Assembly: GCF_048323755.1 (NCBI RefSeq)
Contig: NZ_JBLWFS010000021.1
Coordinates: 1 to 64,000, forward strand
Reading direction: 5' to 3'
DNA length: 64,000 nucleotides
From: Alkalihalobacterium sp048323755
GTDB lineage: Bacteria > Bacillota > Bacilli > Bacillales > Bacillaceae_F
A program made the translations under genes and the position numbers. The notes under the pieces are model-generated. The model saw nothing but the letters and a program-made list of their open reading frames with translations, made no database searches and was not told the DNA's origin. Of this stretch, positions 25,900-36,226 are shown one piece after another (position 1 is the first letter of the stretch; every line of letters begins with the position of its first letter).

Positions 25900-28800
25900 G
25901 AAAGTAATTCCTCCTCTTCATCTAAGTAATAAATATTCACTTCTGCTTCCACATCACGGAGGGAGTCCGGAACTAATATTGCACGATTAATTTCTTGGTT
26001 AATACCTTTAATCAAAACAGGTACATCACTTTTTGAATATTGATACTGAGAATACTCTAATTTTTCAGGATGTTCATCTACTCTGCCCATCCAGTATTTT
26101 ATAATATTCTCAATCTCTTCTTCTATATTTCCATGATCAATTTTCTCAATATCACGACAACGTTGAACAATTACTGATTTTATTTCATCTAAATACTCAT
26201 TATCTCCACTAAAAAATTCAGCATAACTATTCTTAAAAAGTGTTTCATCTAATTGCCGTAGCATACCAATTACAATAGCTGGCAAAGCCTTATCTCTAGA
26301 ACGATGTGAGAATGGCGTAACACTTGTCGCTTCAACATATGTGTAAATTTTTGAGTGATACGATGTAAACTGTTCAAAGTGTGAAATATCTCTTGGTCGT
26401 GACCAATTATACATAGTAAAAACTAAACCAGGATATTTACGTCCAACCCGACTCGTTGCCTGAATATATTCAGATGTTCCTTTTGGCTGTCCAGTCACGA
26501 CCATTAAACCAAGACGATCAATATCAACCCCTACTGAAATCATATTTGTAGATAATAAGACATCCACCGATCGTTTATTGGTATTAGGCTGCTCTAGTTT
26601 TGTTAATATATTAGGTATTTCTGTTGCTTGAATTCTACTCGTTAATTCCTCTGTATTTAAATATTTTCGATATAACTTTTCCTCTTTATTTTTCGCTAGA
26701 TATCGAATACGATCTGGGATATCATCTTCTACTAGTCGAAGCGTTCCACCTAATTCTCGTAAACTATTAAAATATCCTACTAGTGTCCAGTACGGATCAA
26801 CCTCTTCCTCCTGATTTCGATATGTACTCTGTAATAATGCTGAATAAAGTCTAACAGTAGAAGATTTCCCTGAGGTCCCAGGTAAATACAGGCCAACATA
26901 TTTCCTCCCCGGTTTAACGGCCGTGGAAATTTCCTTTGAGAAAAACGAATCACCTGCATCAATTCCATAAGGAGGGAATTGGCAAACTTCACGATTAAAA
27001 ACACCTTGTACTTGTTGACTAGCACCGCGAATTGTCGCCGTTGAAGCAACAACTTTAGGTCTAATATTATTTTCTTCCCATTCATGCATTGACAGATAAT
27101 CAATAGCTGTCTCGTAAAGACCTACCATTGAACCTAATGGACCAGAAATTAAATGAAGCTCATCTTGAATAATAAGTTCTGGAGGAAGTAATTGATCTAT
27201 TGATTTAGTCTCAGATTTTCCATATAAATCAGATGGACTATGTGACATGGCATGGTCTTCTCCAGCTCTTATAAATCCATGTCTTTGACAGTAACGATCT
27301 ACCTTACCAAAAAGAGTAGCAATATTACCGTTCCAAGGAAGTCTAGCAAACTTATCAACAGTACCTATTAAAATGGAAGGGCACCGATAATAAATCGCTT
27401 CATCGACGGTATAGGTTGGGATACGATGAGCTGAGAAATAGCAACTACTATTACTACATAAAATTCTAAACACTTCGTTTTCAATTGAATAATTATCAGG
27501 TTTTAAAGCTTCACCACACCGAGGACAATGATGTAGTTGGATTGGATTCGCCTCATAAATTGATTTTCCAGATTGTAAGTCCTTTAGTGTCTCTTTTGCT
27601 TCACTCAGAGAGTTAGGTGTAGTTCCTCCACCAACCCATAAACCAATACTAAATTCTTCTGTTCCCCATTTCACTGGATTTTTACTTCTTAAGTATTCTG
27701 CTGCACAAATTAGTGATGCTGCTCTTTGAAATTGTTGTATAGTTAATAGCCGTAACGTATATCTCATTAATATAGTTGTTCCCGCATAACCTTCTATTCC
27801 TTTTTCTTTACCTCGTAATCTCCTTAAAGCTAAGACAAACGCAGCTAGTCCAAGATAAGCTTCTGTTTTACCTCCACCTGTCGGGAACCATAGTAAATCA
27901 GCCCAGTCACGTTCTTCACAAGTAGGATCAACAATGCTTTTTAGGTTTAACAATACAAATGCTAGTTGGAAAGGTCTCCATCTTCCTTCTAATTTTTCAT
28001 TAATTTCTGGATCTTCAGTTCGTACACCAGTTTTACGGAAATCTTGTGCCCATAGAGAATAAGACCGTTGATAAAGCATAATCTCATTTGCAAATTTAAA
28101 TGCCTCAAAGGCATCTGAATTAGTTGTTAGAATTTCAAGCCCTTCTCTCATTCTTTTTGCTGCTATTTTACAAGTTTCGATATGTATTTCTCGTTGAGCT
28201 TCGTATTCTTTTTCAATTTTTATTTCCTTAAGTCCATCAATCCAACTATCATATTTTTCAATCAGTGGAAGAAGTGAATGTTTCATTTGATGAGGATCAT
28301 CAACATAAGCCAATACCTTCATTTCAAGACCTGTTAACTCTTTTATTTCCAAATGCTGAACAGCAGGTATTTCATAACTAGGTAGGAATGTTGTTGAGAT
28401 TTTTTTTGCTTTTTGGAAAGTGAAGTTCTCCCATTCAACTGCACACCCATGGCCTACAGCAAATTCAGGTCGATCACGATATAATAATTTTAATGATTTA
28501 ATATCATTATCATCAAGTTCTGAGTTAATCGGGGTATCTCTTCGTACAAATGGATAATTTTTCTCATTACCTTCTATTGATAGGACTGGTTGAAATACAA
28601 TTTCTTCTACTGGGGTATTTGTTTTTGCTTCATATCTATTAACTAAAAAAATACTAAAAGAACGCCCTTGAGAAGTGTCTCTTATAATCCATTTTAATTG
28701 AATTTGATACTCGTCAATAAAGGTACCGTCTTGTTTGTTCTCAGTATGAATAATTAGCTGTTTCTGAACATTCGTTCGTTTGTATCCCTTTTTCTTTTCT

Positions 28801-29420
28801 ATTTTTTCTTCATTGTAGATACCAAACGAAATATTAACTTTTACCGATTTACAGATTTCTGAAAGATGGCAGGTCAATCCAAGTGAGGATGGGTAAAAAC
28901 GATTGACCTGTGTTTCTTCCTCTGCAACTTGCTCATCTTCATGACTTGTACTATCATCCTCTCTATCCATTTCATGTCCGTCCAAAATTTGAATTTCATT
29001 ATTACTCGGGTATAACATCGCGCCAAGATAATACACATTTGGTCTTTCAAATAGTATTTCTTGCTCTTCACTTGGTCCAATTATATCCTTACGAACCTCT
29101 TCAATAAGGTTGTCACGTAAATCAGCTTTTCCACCGATGTGATACTTTGATAACTCTTCAATTTCAAGATGTTGTATTCCATTTTTGAGAATTTTCGATA
29201 CTTTGAGAGCTTTTTTCTCCTCTTCTATGATACTGGTTAACCTCCATATATTCTCTTCGCTCTTTTGGAAGGAATTTTTATATCTATACAGTGTTCTCTC
29301 AACTTGATTTTCTACTATCGAAGGAGCTGATTTTCTTAATTCATTTGTAATTTCTTTTATAGTTAAACCTAACGGATTATTTATTAATATTACTTTAACT
29401 TTCTCACCTATTGGAGACAT
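25896..29420 (-). CDS. drmA: DISARM helicase DrmA
   Basis: A 1174-residue SF2 helicase. Residues 1-75 resemble a winged helix. Walker A (LLWFPTGGGKTEAYLG) is near 510, a zinc knuckle (CPRCGEAL with CSNSSC) near 630-665, the DELH box (IIQDELHLISGPLG) near 752, motif III STAT and motif VI QATSRVGRKYPG near 1000. The FPTGGGKTEAY and QDELHLISGPLG signatures are those of DrmA. It forms the first gene of a drmA-drmB-sigma-domain operon. The ATG at 29420 has AAAAGGAG upstream. No DrmC, DrmD or classical DrmE is found nearby. Confidence 0.92.
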   Translation of the reverse strand: MSPIGEKVKVILINNPLGLTIKEITNELRKSAPSIVENQVERTLYRYKNSFQKSEENIWRLTSIIEEEKKALKVSKILKNGIQHLEIEELSKYHIGGKADLRDNLIEEVRKDIIGPSEEQEILFERPNVYYLGAMLYPSNNEIQILDGHEMDREDDSTSHEDEQVAEEETQVNRFYPSSLGLTCHLSEICKSVKVNISFGIYNEEKIEKKKGYKRTNVQKQLIIHTENKQDGTFIDEYQIQLKWIIRDTSQGRSFSIFLVNRYEAKTNTPVEEIVFQPVLSIEGNEKNYPFVRRDTPINSELDDNDIKSLKLLYRDRPEFAVGHGCAVEWENFTFQKAKKISTTFLPSYEIPAVQHLEIKELTGLEMKVLAYVDDPHQMKHSLLPLIEKYDSWIDGLKEIKIEKEYEAQREIHIETCKIAAKRMREGLEILTTNSDAFEAFKFANEIMLYQRSYSLWAQDFRKTGVRTEDPEINEKLEGRWRPFQLAFVLLNLKSIVDPTCEERDWADLLWFPTGGGKTEAYLGLAAFVLALRRLRGKEKGIEGYAGTTILMRYTLRLLTIQQFQRAASLICAAEYLRSKNPVKWGTEEFSIGLWVGGGTTPNSLSEAKETLKDLQSGKSIYEANPIQLHHCPRCGEALKPDNYSIENEVFRILCSNSSCYFSAHRIPTYTVDEAIYYRCPSILIGTVDKFARLPWNGNIATLFGKVDRYCQRHGFIRAGEDHAMSHSPSDLYGKSETKSIDQLLPPELIIQDELHLISGPLGSMVGLYETAIDYLSMHEWEENNIRPKVVASTATIRGASQQVQGVFNREVCQFPPYGIDAGDSFFSKEISTAVKPGRKYVGLYLPGTSGKSSTVRLYSALLQSTYRNQEEEVDPYWTLVGYFNSLRELGGTLRLVEDDIPDRIRYLAKNKEEKLYRKYLNTEELTSRIQATEIPNILTKLEQPNTNKRSVDVLLSTNMISVGVDIDRLGLMVVTGQPKGTSEYIQATSRVGRKYPGLVFTMYNWSRPRDISHFEQFTSYHSKIYTYVEATSVTPFSHRSRDKALPAIVIGMLRQLDETLFKNSYAEFFSGDNEYLDEIKSVIVQRCRDIEKIDHGNIEEEIENIIKYWMGRVDEHPEKLEYSQYQYSKSDVPVLIKGINQEINRAILVPDSLRDVEAEVNIYYLDEEEELLS

Positions 29421-29876
29421 AACATTTACTCCTTTTAAATATATTTACTACACATATAAATACACCTAGTTAACTGTAAATTAATTTAACCTCCGAATTG
29501 CTAAAAGATTAAGTAAATAGTTCGACATCTTTTCCATTTTTCCTCCAATTCCAAACTTTTTTTTACAATCGTTTTGAAAAAGTCAGTTGAGAATTATAGA
29601 AGAAATAAAAAATTACCTATTAACCTGTAAGTATCATGGTACATTAATTAATTAGAATTTATAGTTAGTTCTATCTAATCCTTTACAAGTAATATTAGAA
29701 ACAAAACACTTAAAGAGATTTTATTAAAATCAACTTATACATTTGTAAAACAAGTCATCTTCAATACAGTTAAACCATGTGTTATTTTAAACACAATCGA
29801 CATCAAACATAATGCCCTCTACTTACCCCGGTTAAGTCTTCAGTAACTTACGAAAGATAAGCGAGGGCTGCATTAA
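29421..29876. other. Intergenic stretch before drmA
   Basis: About 455 AT-rich bases with no supported gene. It holds the drmA promoter region at the left side and the end of the McrBC operon at the right side. No array, tRNA or transposon end was recognised. Confidence 0.5.
29809..29874 (-). terminator. Probable terminator of the McrBC operon
   Basis: TAATGC-CCTC and GAGGGC-GCATTA arms, with a further CTTA/TAAG pairing, form a long imperfect stem directly after the mcrC stop. The T tract is weak. Confidence 0.5.
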
Positions 29877-31151
29877 TTAGTCCACAAACAACACTGTCCT
29901 CATATACTCCTGCAACAATGCCCGGTTTTGATCTTGTTGCTTTAGTAAGTTAGCGAGCTTATTCAAGTTGATCGGCTTTAAGACAACCGTTGCCATTTGG
30001 TCATTGGTCATGGGATTGTTGAGGTTGATTTTTTGTGTGGTTGCTAAGTCGTTTTGCGATGGGTAGATAGTCGTCGATGACTTTTGGTCTCCACTGCTTA
30101 ACGCATAAATGGCGAGCTGGTATAACATGTCGCGTGGGAGTGCGTTCTCCCATAAGTCTTTGTATTTAGCATCCGCTAGTTTCACGACTTTGTTATTCTT
30201 TAACAGCGCATAGTCAGGTCTTGGGGTTGGTGACTTTCTTCGTTTTGGATTATAGCCTGGTGCGTAATGGAACGTTTCGTGCAGTTTAAACTGTTCGCGT
30301 AACGAATAATAAGGCACAAAATCACGAATGAGCTTTTCGACAAATGCTTCAAAAAAGACGTTCATATCAAAGAGAAATCCATTCAGCTGGATCGGATGAT
30401 CGGCCCCTTCAATTTCTAAGCCTTGCGCTTGATATAGTAACGTAATGATCTCCACAATTGGACGATAATGCTCAGACAATCGGTTAATACGGGTCTGCAC
30501 TTGCTTTAATTGTTGTCTATTGAGGAGGATCGGTGAAATATACTCCTCTAGTTGCGAACACAGGCGCTGCAAGCTCTTCTTTAACTGATCGTCTTGGACC
30601 ATTTGAATACTAAGCTTTAATCCGGCTAACAGCACTTGGTTGAGCAGATGATCTTCATTGCGTTCAAAATAAATGCTCGGCAGCGTCGTTTTCTGAAGAT
30701 GTTTTTCTCTCACTAGTTGGTTAAAATCTAACCGTCCTTTGGGCGAGGACAGGTCTTCTTTTTTACGGACATATCCTCTTACCAGTTCTCTTCTTACTAA
30801 ATGATCGGCGTAGCCATACAACTGAAAGATTAAGATATCGAAAAAAGGAAAAGTGTCGAGCTGGAAATCTGCTTGATTCACAATTTTTAAATCTTTGACG
30901 GAATAAGCATAGTTCAGCAATGTCATCAGCTCGACTCCTTTGATTTTCGGAGTGATCGTCAGCTGCAGGTCGCCGATGACGATGGTCCCAATAAAGGAGT
31001 TGGTCTGAATACTAAGTCCGTTTTTTAATTCGATAATTTCCAGCATCTTTTTTTCATTCAGCCACTGAACCGTTGCTTGTGCAGCCTCATCATTTGGTAA
31101 ATCCTTCTCGGGAATAAGTACCGAGTCCCACTCTTTCATCACTATCTTCAT
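29877..31151 (-). CDS. mcrC: McrC-like nuclease subunit of a type IV restriction system
   Basis: A 424-residue McrC protein. The N-terminal region (residues 1-110) contains IGDLQLTITPKI, and the C-terminal PD-(D/E)XK site is RPDYALL near residue 312 and LADAKYKDLW near 325. McrC is the nuclease of the modified-cytosine-dependent McrBC enzyme and needs McrB for GTP-driven translocation. The start is two bases after the mcrB stop (TAAGATG), which shows tight coupling. The codon usage is richer in G and C than that of the neighbouring LlaJI and DrmAB modules, hinting at a separate origin. Confidence 0.9.
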   Translation of the reverse strand: MKIVMKEWDSVLIPEKDLPNDEAAQATVQWLNEKKMLEIIELKNGLSIQTNSFIGTIVIGDLQLTITPKIKGVELMTLLNYAYSVKDLKIVNQADFQLDTFPFFDILIFQLYGYADHLVRRELVRGYVRKKEDLSSPKGRLDFNQLVREKHLQKTTLPSIYFERNEDHLLNQVLLAGLKLSIQMVQDDQLKKSLQRLCSQLEEYISPILLNRQQLKQVQTRINRLSEHYRPIVEIITLLYQAQGLEIEGADHPIQLNGFLFDMNVFFEAFVEKLIRDFVPYYSLREQFKLHETFHYAPGYNPKRRKSPTPRPDYALLKNNKVVKLADAKYKDLWENALPRDMLYQLAIYALSSGDQKSSTTIYPSQNDLATTQKINLNNPMTNDQMATVVLKPINLNKLANLLKQQDQNRALLQEYMRTVLFVD

Positions 31152-31152
31152 C

Positions 31153-33435
31153 TTAATCGACCAACTTACTTTCTACATTCTCCTCTTGTTCCTCTTCGTC
31201 CAGCCCTTCATCTTCCGTTTCCGGTACTAGATGATTTTCCGTACTTAACTCTGGAGTCGGCTCTAATAAGGCATTGACGAGTGAAACGGTGCTGTCATCG
31301 GTGAATATGTCTGCTTTAATGGTCTTCTGTTTAACATCAACAATTGCAGATCCTAATATTTTGGCCATCGTCGCGTAGTCCCCGTAGCAGTATTCTTCGA
31401 TTAACGGGATGATGTCTTCTTCGATAATTCGTTTGAACTTTTCATAGTTACGAATCGGCTTTTCTTTTTCTAAAAAGTACGCATGACCAATTTGTAAGTT
31501 TCTTGCATCTTGTCCTAAGTTCTCAACGATTCGTGCATTCAGTGCTTTTAACCATTCGCCTAATGGCAGGCTTTCAATAAGCACATCTTCTAACAGCGAA
31601 TAGTCCGTCAACAATTCAATAAATCCAAAACGGCGGCGCAGTGCGACATCGAGTAAGGCAATAGACCGGTCAGCTGTATTCATCGTCCCGATAATGTACA
31701 CATTTTTCGGCACTTGAAACGGTTCATTCGATAACGGTAAGATGACTTCTTTTCCGCGCTTGTTGCTTTCGATGATCGTAATTAATTCACCAAAAATACG
31801 TGAAATGTCCCCGCGGTTGATTTCATCAATAATAAGGTAAAAGCTATGATCAGGATGGTTGCTGGCGTCTTGACAAATCGTTTTAAAAATACCGTCCTTC
31901 AGCTTAAACACGGTTTGATCGTTAATAACAGTAGGCTTAATTCCTTCCATAAAATCCTCATAGCCGTAAGAAGGATGGAACGTACACATTCGCACCGTTC
32001 CTCTAGCCGTTCGATTTCCTTTGATCACCGCTTTTTGTTCTTCTGTCAGAGTGGCGAAGTTTTTGTTGTAAATTTCTCTCGCGGACAGCTCCGAGCATGT
32101 ATGCTCTGCATGGTGAGTTTTCCCTGTTCCTGGAGGTCCGTATAGAATGACCTGACGTTTTCGGCTTAAAATTTTCTCGATTTTCGTAGCCATTCCTGTC
32201 AGTGGTTCCAGCTTCGTCGGAACAGGTATTGGCTCATGCTGTTCTTCAGCTAAGATTTTTTCAATCGCTAGTAAATTATCAATGTCTCGTAATTGATACG
32301 TCGTTGTTTGTAGGCCTTCGCTCGGGTTTGGCAGCTTCGTATTCGGTGTTTTTAACCAATCAACTTTGACCGTATGTGGAAAGTCCTTACCTTCAACGTA
32401 TTGATACCCTCCGATGACTTTACCGATGCCTAAAACCGTTTGTCCTTCCGCAGCGACAATCACTGTCCCGCGATGCAGGCGAGTAAAAAACGTTACAATT
32501 TGCAGCGTCCATTTGCCAATCACTTGAGGCGTCTGGTCGTAATTTTCTTCAAGGATCGCGCGGATGTGCTTTTTCATTTCCGTTATTTTCATATCCTCAA
32601 ATCGGCTCAAATCTCCTAATGCCGGCCAGCCGATCGCAATATGGCCTTCGATATACATTTCGTTCCAATAGCTCGTTGTACCAGAAGTCGTGCCCACACG
32701 GATATAATGATGCGGTCCACCGTAGAGTTCATTCAGACAATGAGTAAAATGATTGACCGGACACTCACATTGTCGTGCAATCGCCATTATTTGACCTGCC
32801 CAGGAATAAAGCCCGCCTTGTTCATTCGGCTTGACATGTATTTTGATTAACGCATTTTTTTGCCAATCGGCATTGTGAAAATCATCAATTCGTTCCGGAA
32901 ATATCATATGATAATATTTATGAACCCAGCCGAGTTTCCCCATATTAAACTCTAGTTGTGCTTCAAGCTCCAGCTGTATTTTGATGTACGCATCCTCGTC
33001 AACCGGACCTTCCTTTGAGACGAGTTGGCCGATCATTTCAGCACCCTTTACGAGGTTGTCGCGAATTTTTATGGCCATGTCGATCGCTTGCTCTTGGTTT
33101 AGTTCAACTGGATCTTGATTGTACCCAGTCACCCACACACCGTCACTGCTTCTTTTAAACATAATATATTTAAAGGCACTCCCGCCTGAAATACTGCCGT
33201 ATACTGTCGTCCGAAATTGATCATCATTTTTAAACTCTAGCCAATAAACTAAGCTATCGCGGTTGCCTAGATTAGATAAGGTCTCTAATAGTTCTTCCCC
33301 TTGAAGCCCCTTCAGTTTTTCTGGACCGAATTTTTCTTGAAAGAGACGATAGTCTTCTTGAAGCTCCTCTTGCGTTGGTACTTTCTTTTCCAGGAGCAAC
33401 TTCTTACGTTTATCCATGATCTTTTGCAATAACAT
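31153..33435 (-). CDS. mcrB: McrB-like GTPase with N-terminal EVE-like domain
   Basis: A 760-residue protein. Residues about 215-375 look like a PUA/EVE-type modified-base reader (YIRVGTTSG, HIAIGWPALGDL, TVLGIGKVIGGYQYVEG). The McrB AAA+ domain follows, with Walker A LYGPPGTGKTHHAEH near 430, FHPSYGYEDFMEGIKP near 475, Walker B LIIDEINRGDISRIFGE near 535 and IIGTMNTADRSIALLD near 580. It should sense methylated or otherwise modified cytosine and move DNA to the McrC nuclease. It is the first gene of the mcrBC operon; ATG 33435 has AAAGGGGAGAAG upstream. The acidic C-terminus may be unstructured. Confidence 0.9.
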   Translation of the reverse strand: MLLQKIMDKRKKLLLEKKVPTQEELQEDYRLFQEKFGPEKLKGLQGEELLETLSNLGNRDSLVYWLEFKNDDQFRTTVYGSISGGSAFKYIMFKRSSDGVWVTGYNQDPVELNQEQAIDMAIKIRDNLVKGAEMIGQLVSKEGPVDEDAYIKIQLELEAQLEFNMGKLGWVHKYYHMIFPERIDDFHNADWQKNALIKIHVKPNEQGGLYSWAGQIMAIARQCECPVNHFTHCLNELYGGPHHYIRVGTTSGTTSYWNEMYIEGHIAIGWPALGDLSRFEDMKITEMKKHIRAILEENYDQTPQVIGKWTLQIVTFFTRLHRGTVIVAAEGQTVLGIGKVIGGYQYVEGKDFPHTVKVDWLKTPNTKLPNPSEGLQTTTYQLRDIDNLLAIEKILAEEQHEPIPVPTKLEPLTGMATKIEKILSRKRQVILYGPPGTGKTHHAEHTCSELSAREIYNKNFATLTEEQKAVIKGNRTARGTVRMCTFHPSYGYEDFMEGIKPTVINDQTVFKLKDGIFKTICQDASNHPDHSFYLIIDEINRGDISRIFGELITIIESNKRGKEVILPLSNEPFQVPKNVYIIGTMNTADRSIALLDVALRRRFGFIELLTDYSLLEDVLIESLPLGEWLKALNARIVENLGQDARNLQIGHAYFLEKEKPIRNYEKFKRIIEEDIIPLIEEYCYGDYATMAKILGSAIVDVKQKTIKADIFTDDSTVSLVNALLEPTPELSTENHLVPETEDEGLDEEEQEENVESKLVD

Positions 33436-33582
33436 ATGTACTTCTCCCCTTTGGCTGTAGTTTTTTGTTGTGATGGAGGTTCGTAATAACCTTTATTCCA
33501 TTTACTAGTGTATTTTCTAGTATAGAGGAAAAAATTGACGTACCGTTCCCACTTTTGGGATTGGTGACTATTGAAGGATGAT

Positions 33583-35955
33583 TTAGTCGTAAAAAATGAC
33601 TTCTAATCGCTTCATAATGCCTAACACTTCTTCAATTAATTCATTCTCATTTCGGTTGGATAAAGCAAGGAATAAGTGGTCTAAGCTTTGTTCCACTTCG
33701 CGCTTTAATATCGTTTTATCAGTCGAAACAGGCTTTCTAATTTTTTTGTTTTGGTTCATCCGATAATTCGCTAAACACTTGGTAAACGCATGGCGGATAT
33801 CCGCTGTTTCGATTGCTGGATGACAGGAGCTGCACAATGTGACGAGGTTATGCTTATGATTCACACCACCGTATTTTCTCGGGATTTTATGATGAACATG
33901 CAAGCCTTTATCCGAATCGCAGACCACACAAGCCCACCCGTCACGATCTTTTACTTCTTTTTTTAGTGTCTCAGTGAATGGCTGACTCCACACATTACTA
34001 AATAAAATTTGCCCGCCCTTTTGTTCAATCCGCTCTAGCACTTCTTGATGGGGTAGTATGATCATTTCAACAATCGTTAAAATCGCTGAAGCAATCTCAT
34101 CCTCGTCGGCATTTTCCATCAGTTGCTCTTCTTCATCTTTTTCTTCTGGTTGATCAAAGACAATCTCTGATAAATCACAAACGTACTCTCGAAGAATAGC
34201 GAGATCCCTTCCACGGGACTTTTGCATTAGCACTTTCACTTTTTCATAGAATTCATGAACCGAGTCATTTCGCCAGCTTGGCAATTGCGTTTTAACAGAA
34301 GGTGGAATGTGTTTTCTCCAACTCGTGTCTTCTTTTTTCTCGTCTTCCCATTCATCGGTATCTTTTAACGCACCATATTTGTATTTCTCAATGACTTCGA
34401 GAGGATTTATAAAGTCATTGGTCGTTTGGTCATAGCCTTTTTCATACAGGTCTTCTAATGTTTGAATGATAAACTGTCGGTCTTCTTTGGAATTCGAGTA
34501 ACGTAATTCCTCATCCGTGATTTCAGTAAAATCTATGCCAAGATCCGGAAGTTCTCTCATGTTTAGAATGTTCGCTAATTCAAAAATTCTTTTAATCTCA
34601 TTCGTTGTTATTTCCTGAGTTTCTAGAAAACTGAGCATACTTTTTAAGTCTTCAATATCATAATTATTCAAATCATCTATCGTAACCGTCGCAAAATCGA
34701 GTTCACGGAACTCTGGAATGTGGTTAATCCGAGATTCCTCAACTATCATAAGTATGTCTTGTTTGATGCCGCGCGCTTCCTCTTCCTCTTCGTCTTCCAA
34801 TAGGTCATCTTCTTCCTCTATTTGCGAGGCATTACCATATTTTTCATTCATTGCGATATGCGTTTCAATTGCATCTAATAGTAGAATGAGCTCCGTTTTC
34901 GATTGCTGCTCTAGTTGAAATTCATTTAAGTTCGTCAACTGAATGTTTCCTGCGATGGAAGTGAGATTATTTTCTTCTACCAAATTCATGATTTTACGAA
35001 TCAGTTCTAAGTTTTTTGTTTGCTGTTGTTGATCCTCTACCATTCGTTCCGTTTGTTCTTCTTTGTCTTTCGTACTCGTAGAAACAAATGCGGCCAACGC
35101 GTCCAAAGGATCTTCTTCATAACCACTTTCGTAAAGTTCCTCTAATGTCTTTAAAAGTAACTGACGATCCTTTTTTGAAATCGTGTAACGGAAGTCATAG
35201 TCGGTCATTTCTGTAAAATGAATGTCTAGACTCGGTAATTTAGTGATATTCATCATCCTCACTAAATGATTAATCATCTTGATTTCAGCGCTTACAATTT
35301 CTTGTCCTTCGAGGACGTCGAGCATGGATTCCAGTTCATCAAGTTCATAATGGGCTAAATCATCGACTGTCAGCTTTGCGAAGTCGAGCTCACTGAACTC
35401 ACGAATCCGATCGATTTCAAGATCCTCAGCTAACATTAAAATCTCATATTTGATTTTGTCTGCTTTTTCGTTATTCGGTTTCGACTCGGATTGTTGAAAT
35501 GTCTGTAGCTGTTGGTCCAGGTGGTTTTGGATAGTCGTATGTAATAAGGTAAGCTCTTCCTTTGAATGTTTTCCTAGACGATTATGGGTTAAGGTGCCGA
35601 GATCTAGACTTACTCCTTCTATACGAGTCAAATTATTTTCTTCAACTAAATCCATAATTTTATTCGTCAGCTCGGTCATTTCTGCTTGTCTTTTAATCTC
35701 TTCCATTACCGGATCGCGGTTGCTTTGTTTCGCCTTTCCACTTCGGCTCGCCTTCTTCGCTAATAAATAATCGACAATTAAATCACGATCCATTTTCGTA
35801 TATGTATGTTTTAAATCATTCATTGTTATTTCAAAAAAGTTAATCGATAAGTGTGGAATCGACTCCACATCTAACTCATCGACTAACTCTAGAATTAATT
35901 CTACTTGTTCATTCACGTCATAAACTTTGCTGTATTTTGAATTCGTCATGTTCAA
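33583..35955 (-). CDS. HNH endonuclease with tandem internal repeats
   Basis: A 790-residue protein. The nuclease is an HNH/McrA-type domain near residues 670-712 (CVVCDSDKGLHVHHKIPRKY, NLVTLCSSCH) with two CxxC zinc pairs. The first 520 residues are a repeat series. A module with LVEENNLT, a module with EFRELDFATVTIDDL and a module with LPSLDIHFTEMTD are each present at least twice in the same order, and an extra half-copy lies at the N-terminus. Acidic linkers separate them. The repeats probably form a helical scaffold or recognition arm. A role as a modification-dependent nuclease is plausible next to mcrBC, but it is not shown by sequence. Confidence 0.75.
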   Translation of the reverse strand: MNMTNSKYSKVYDVNEQVELILELVDELDVESIPHLSINFFEITMNDLKHTYTKMDRDLIVDYLLAKKASRSGKAKQSNRDPVMEEIKRQAEMTELTNKIMDLVEENNLTRIEGVSLDLGTLTHNRLGKHSKEELTLLHTTIQNHLDQQLQTFQQSESKPNNEKADKIKYEILMLAEDLEIDRIREFSELDFAKLTVDDLAHYELDELESMLDVLEGQEIVSAEIKMINHLVRMMNITKLPSLDIHFTEMTDYDFRYTISKKDRQLLLKTLEELYESGYEEDPLDALAAFVSTSTKDKEEQTERMVEDQQQQTKNLELIRKIMNLVEENNLTSIAGNIQLTNLNEFQLEQQSKTELILLLDAIETHIAMNEKYGNASQIEEEDDLLEDEEEEEARGIKQDILMIVEESRINHIPEFRELDFATVTIDDLNNYDIEDLKSMLSFLETQEITTNEIKRIFELANILNMRELPDLGIDFTEITDEELRYSNSKEDRQFIIQTLEDLYEKGYDQTTNDFINPLEVIEKYKYGALKDTDEWEDEKKEDTSWRKHIPPSVKTQLPSWRNDSVHEFYEKVKVLMQKSRGRDLAILREYVCDLSEIVFDQPEEKDEEEQLMENADEDEIASAILTIVEMIILPHQEVLERIEQKGGQILFSNVWSQPFTETLKKEVKDRDGWACVVCDSDKGLHVHHKIPRKYGGVNHKHNLVTLCSSCHPAIETADIRHAFTKCLANYRMNQNKKIRKPVSTDKTILKREVEQSLDHLFLALSNRNENELIEEVLGIMKRLEVIFYD

Positions 35956-36061
35956 TCCCCTTTATGCAAGATCCATTTACTCAATTATCTCACAATTTTT
36001 CCTATTTAAGGGACCATACTAGACAAAACATTTACTACTATTTTTTTTACTTAATGATCTG

Positions 36062-36095
36062 GGTAAAAAGAAAACGAACCATGTTCGGTTCGTTT
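36062..36095 (-). terminator. Terminator of the GHKL-ATPase operon
   Basis: AAACGAACC and GGTTCGTTT form a perfect 9-base-pair stem with a 6-base loop. On the minus strand it is followed by TCTTTTTAC. It lies downstream of the DUF6339-like gene. Confidence 0.7.
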
Positions 36096-36226
36096 AACAG
36101 TAGGTTTATGTGTCTTAAATTGTAAAGCTCTTCTGTGAACAGGTACGGTTTTTGTACTTCCTTCGTTTAGTTACATTAAAAAAGCATAATGGACTGCTAA
36201 CCAATCGTCATTTTACTACTACATTA

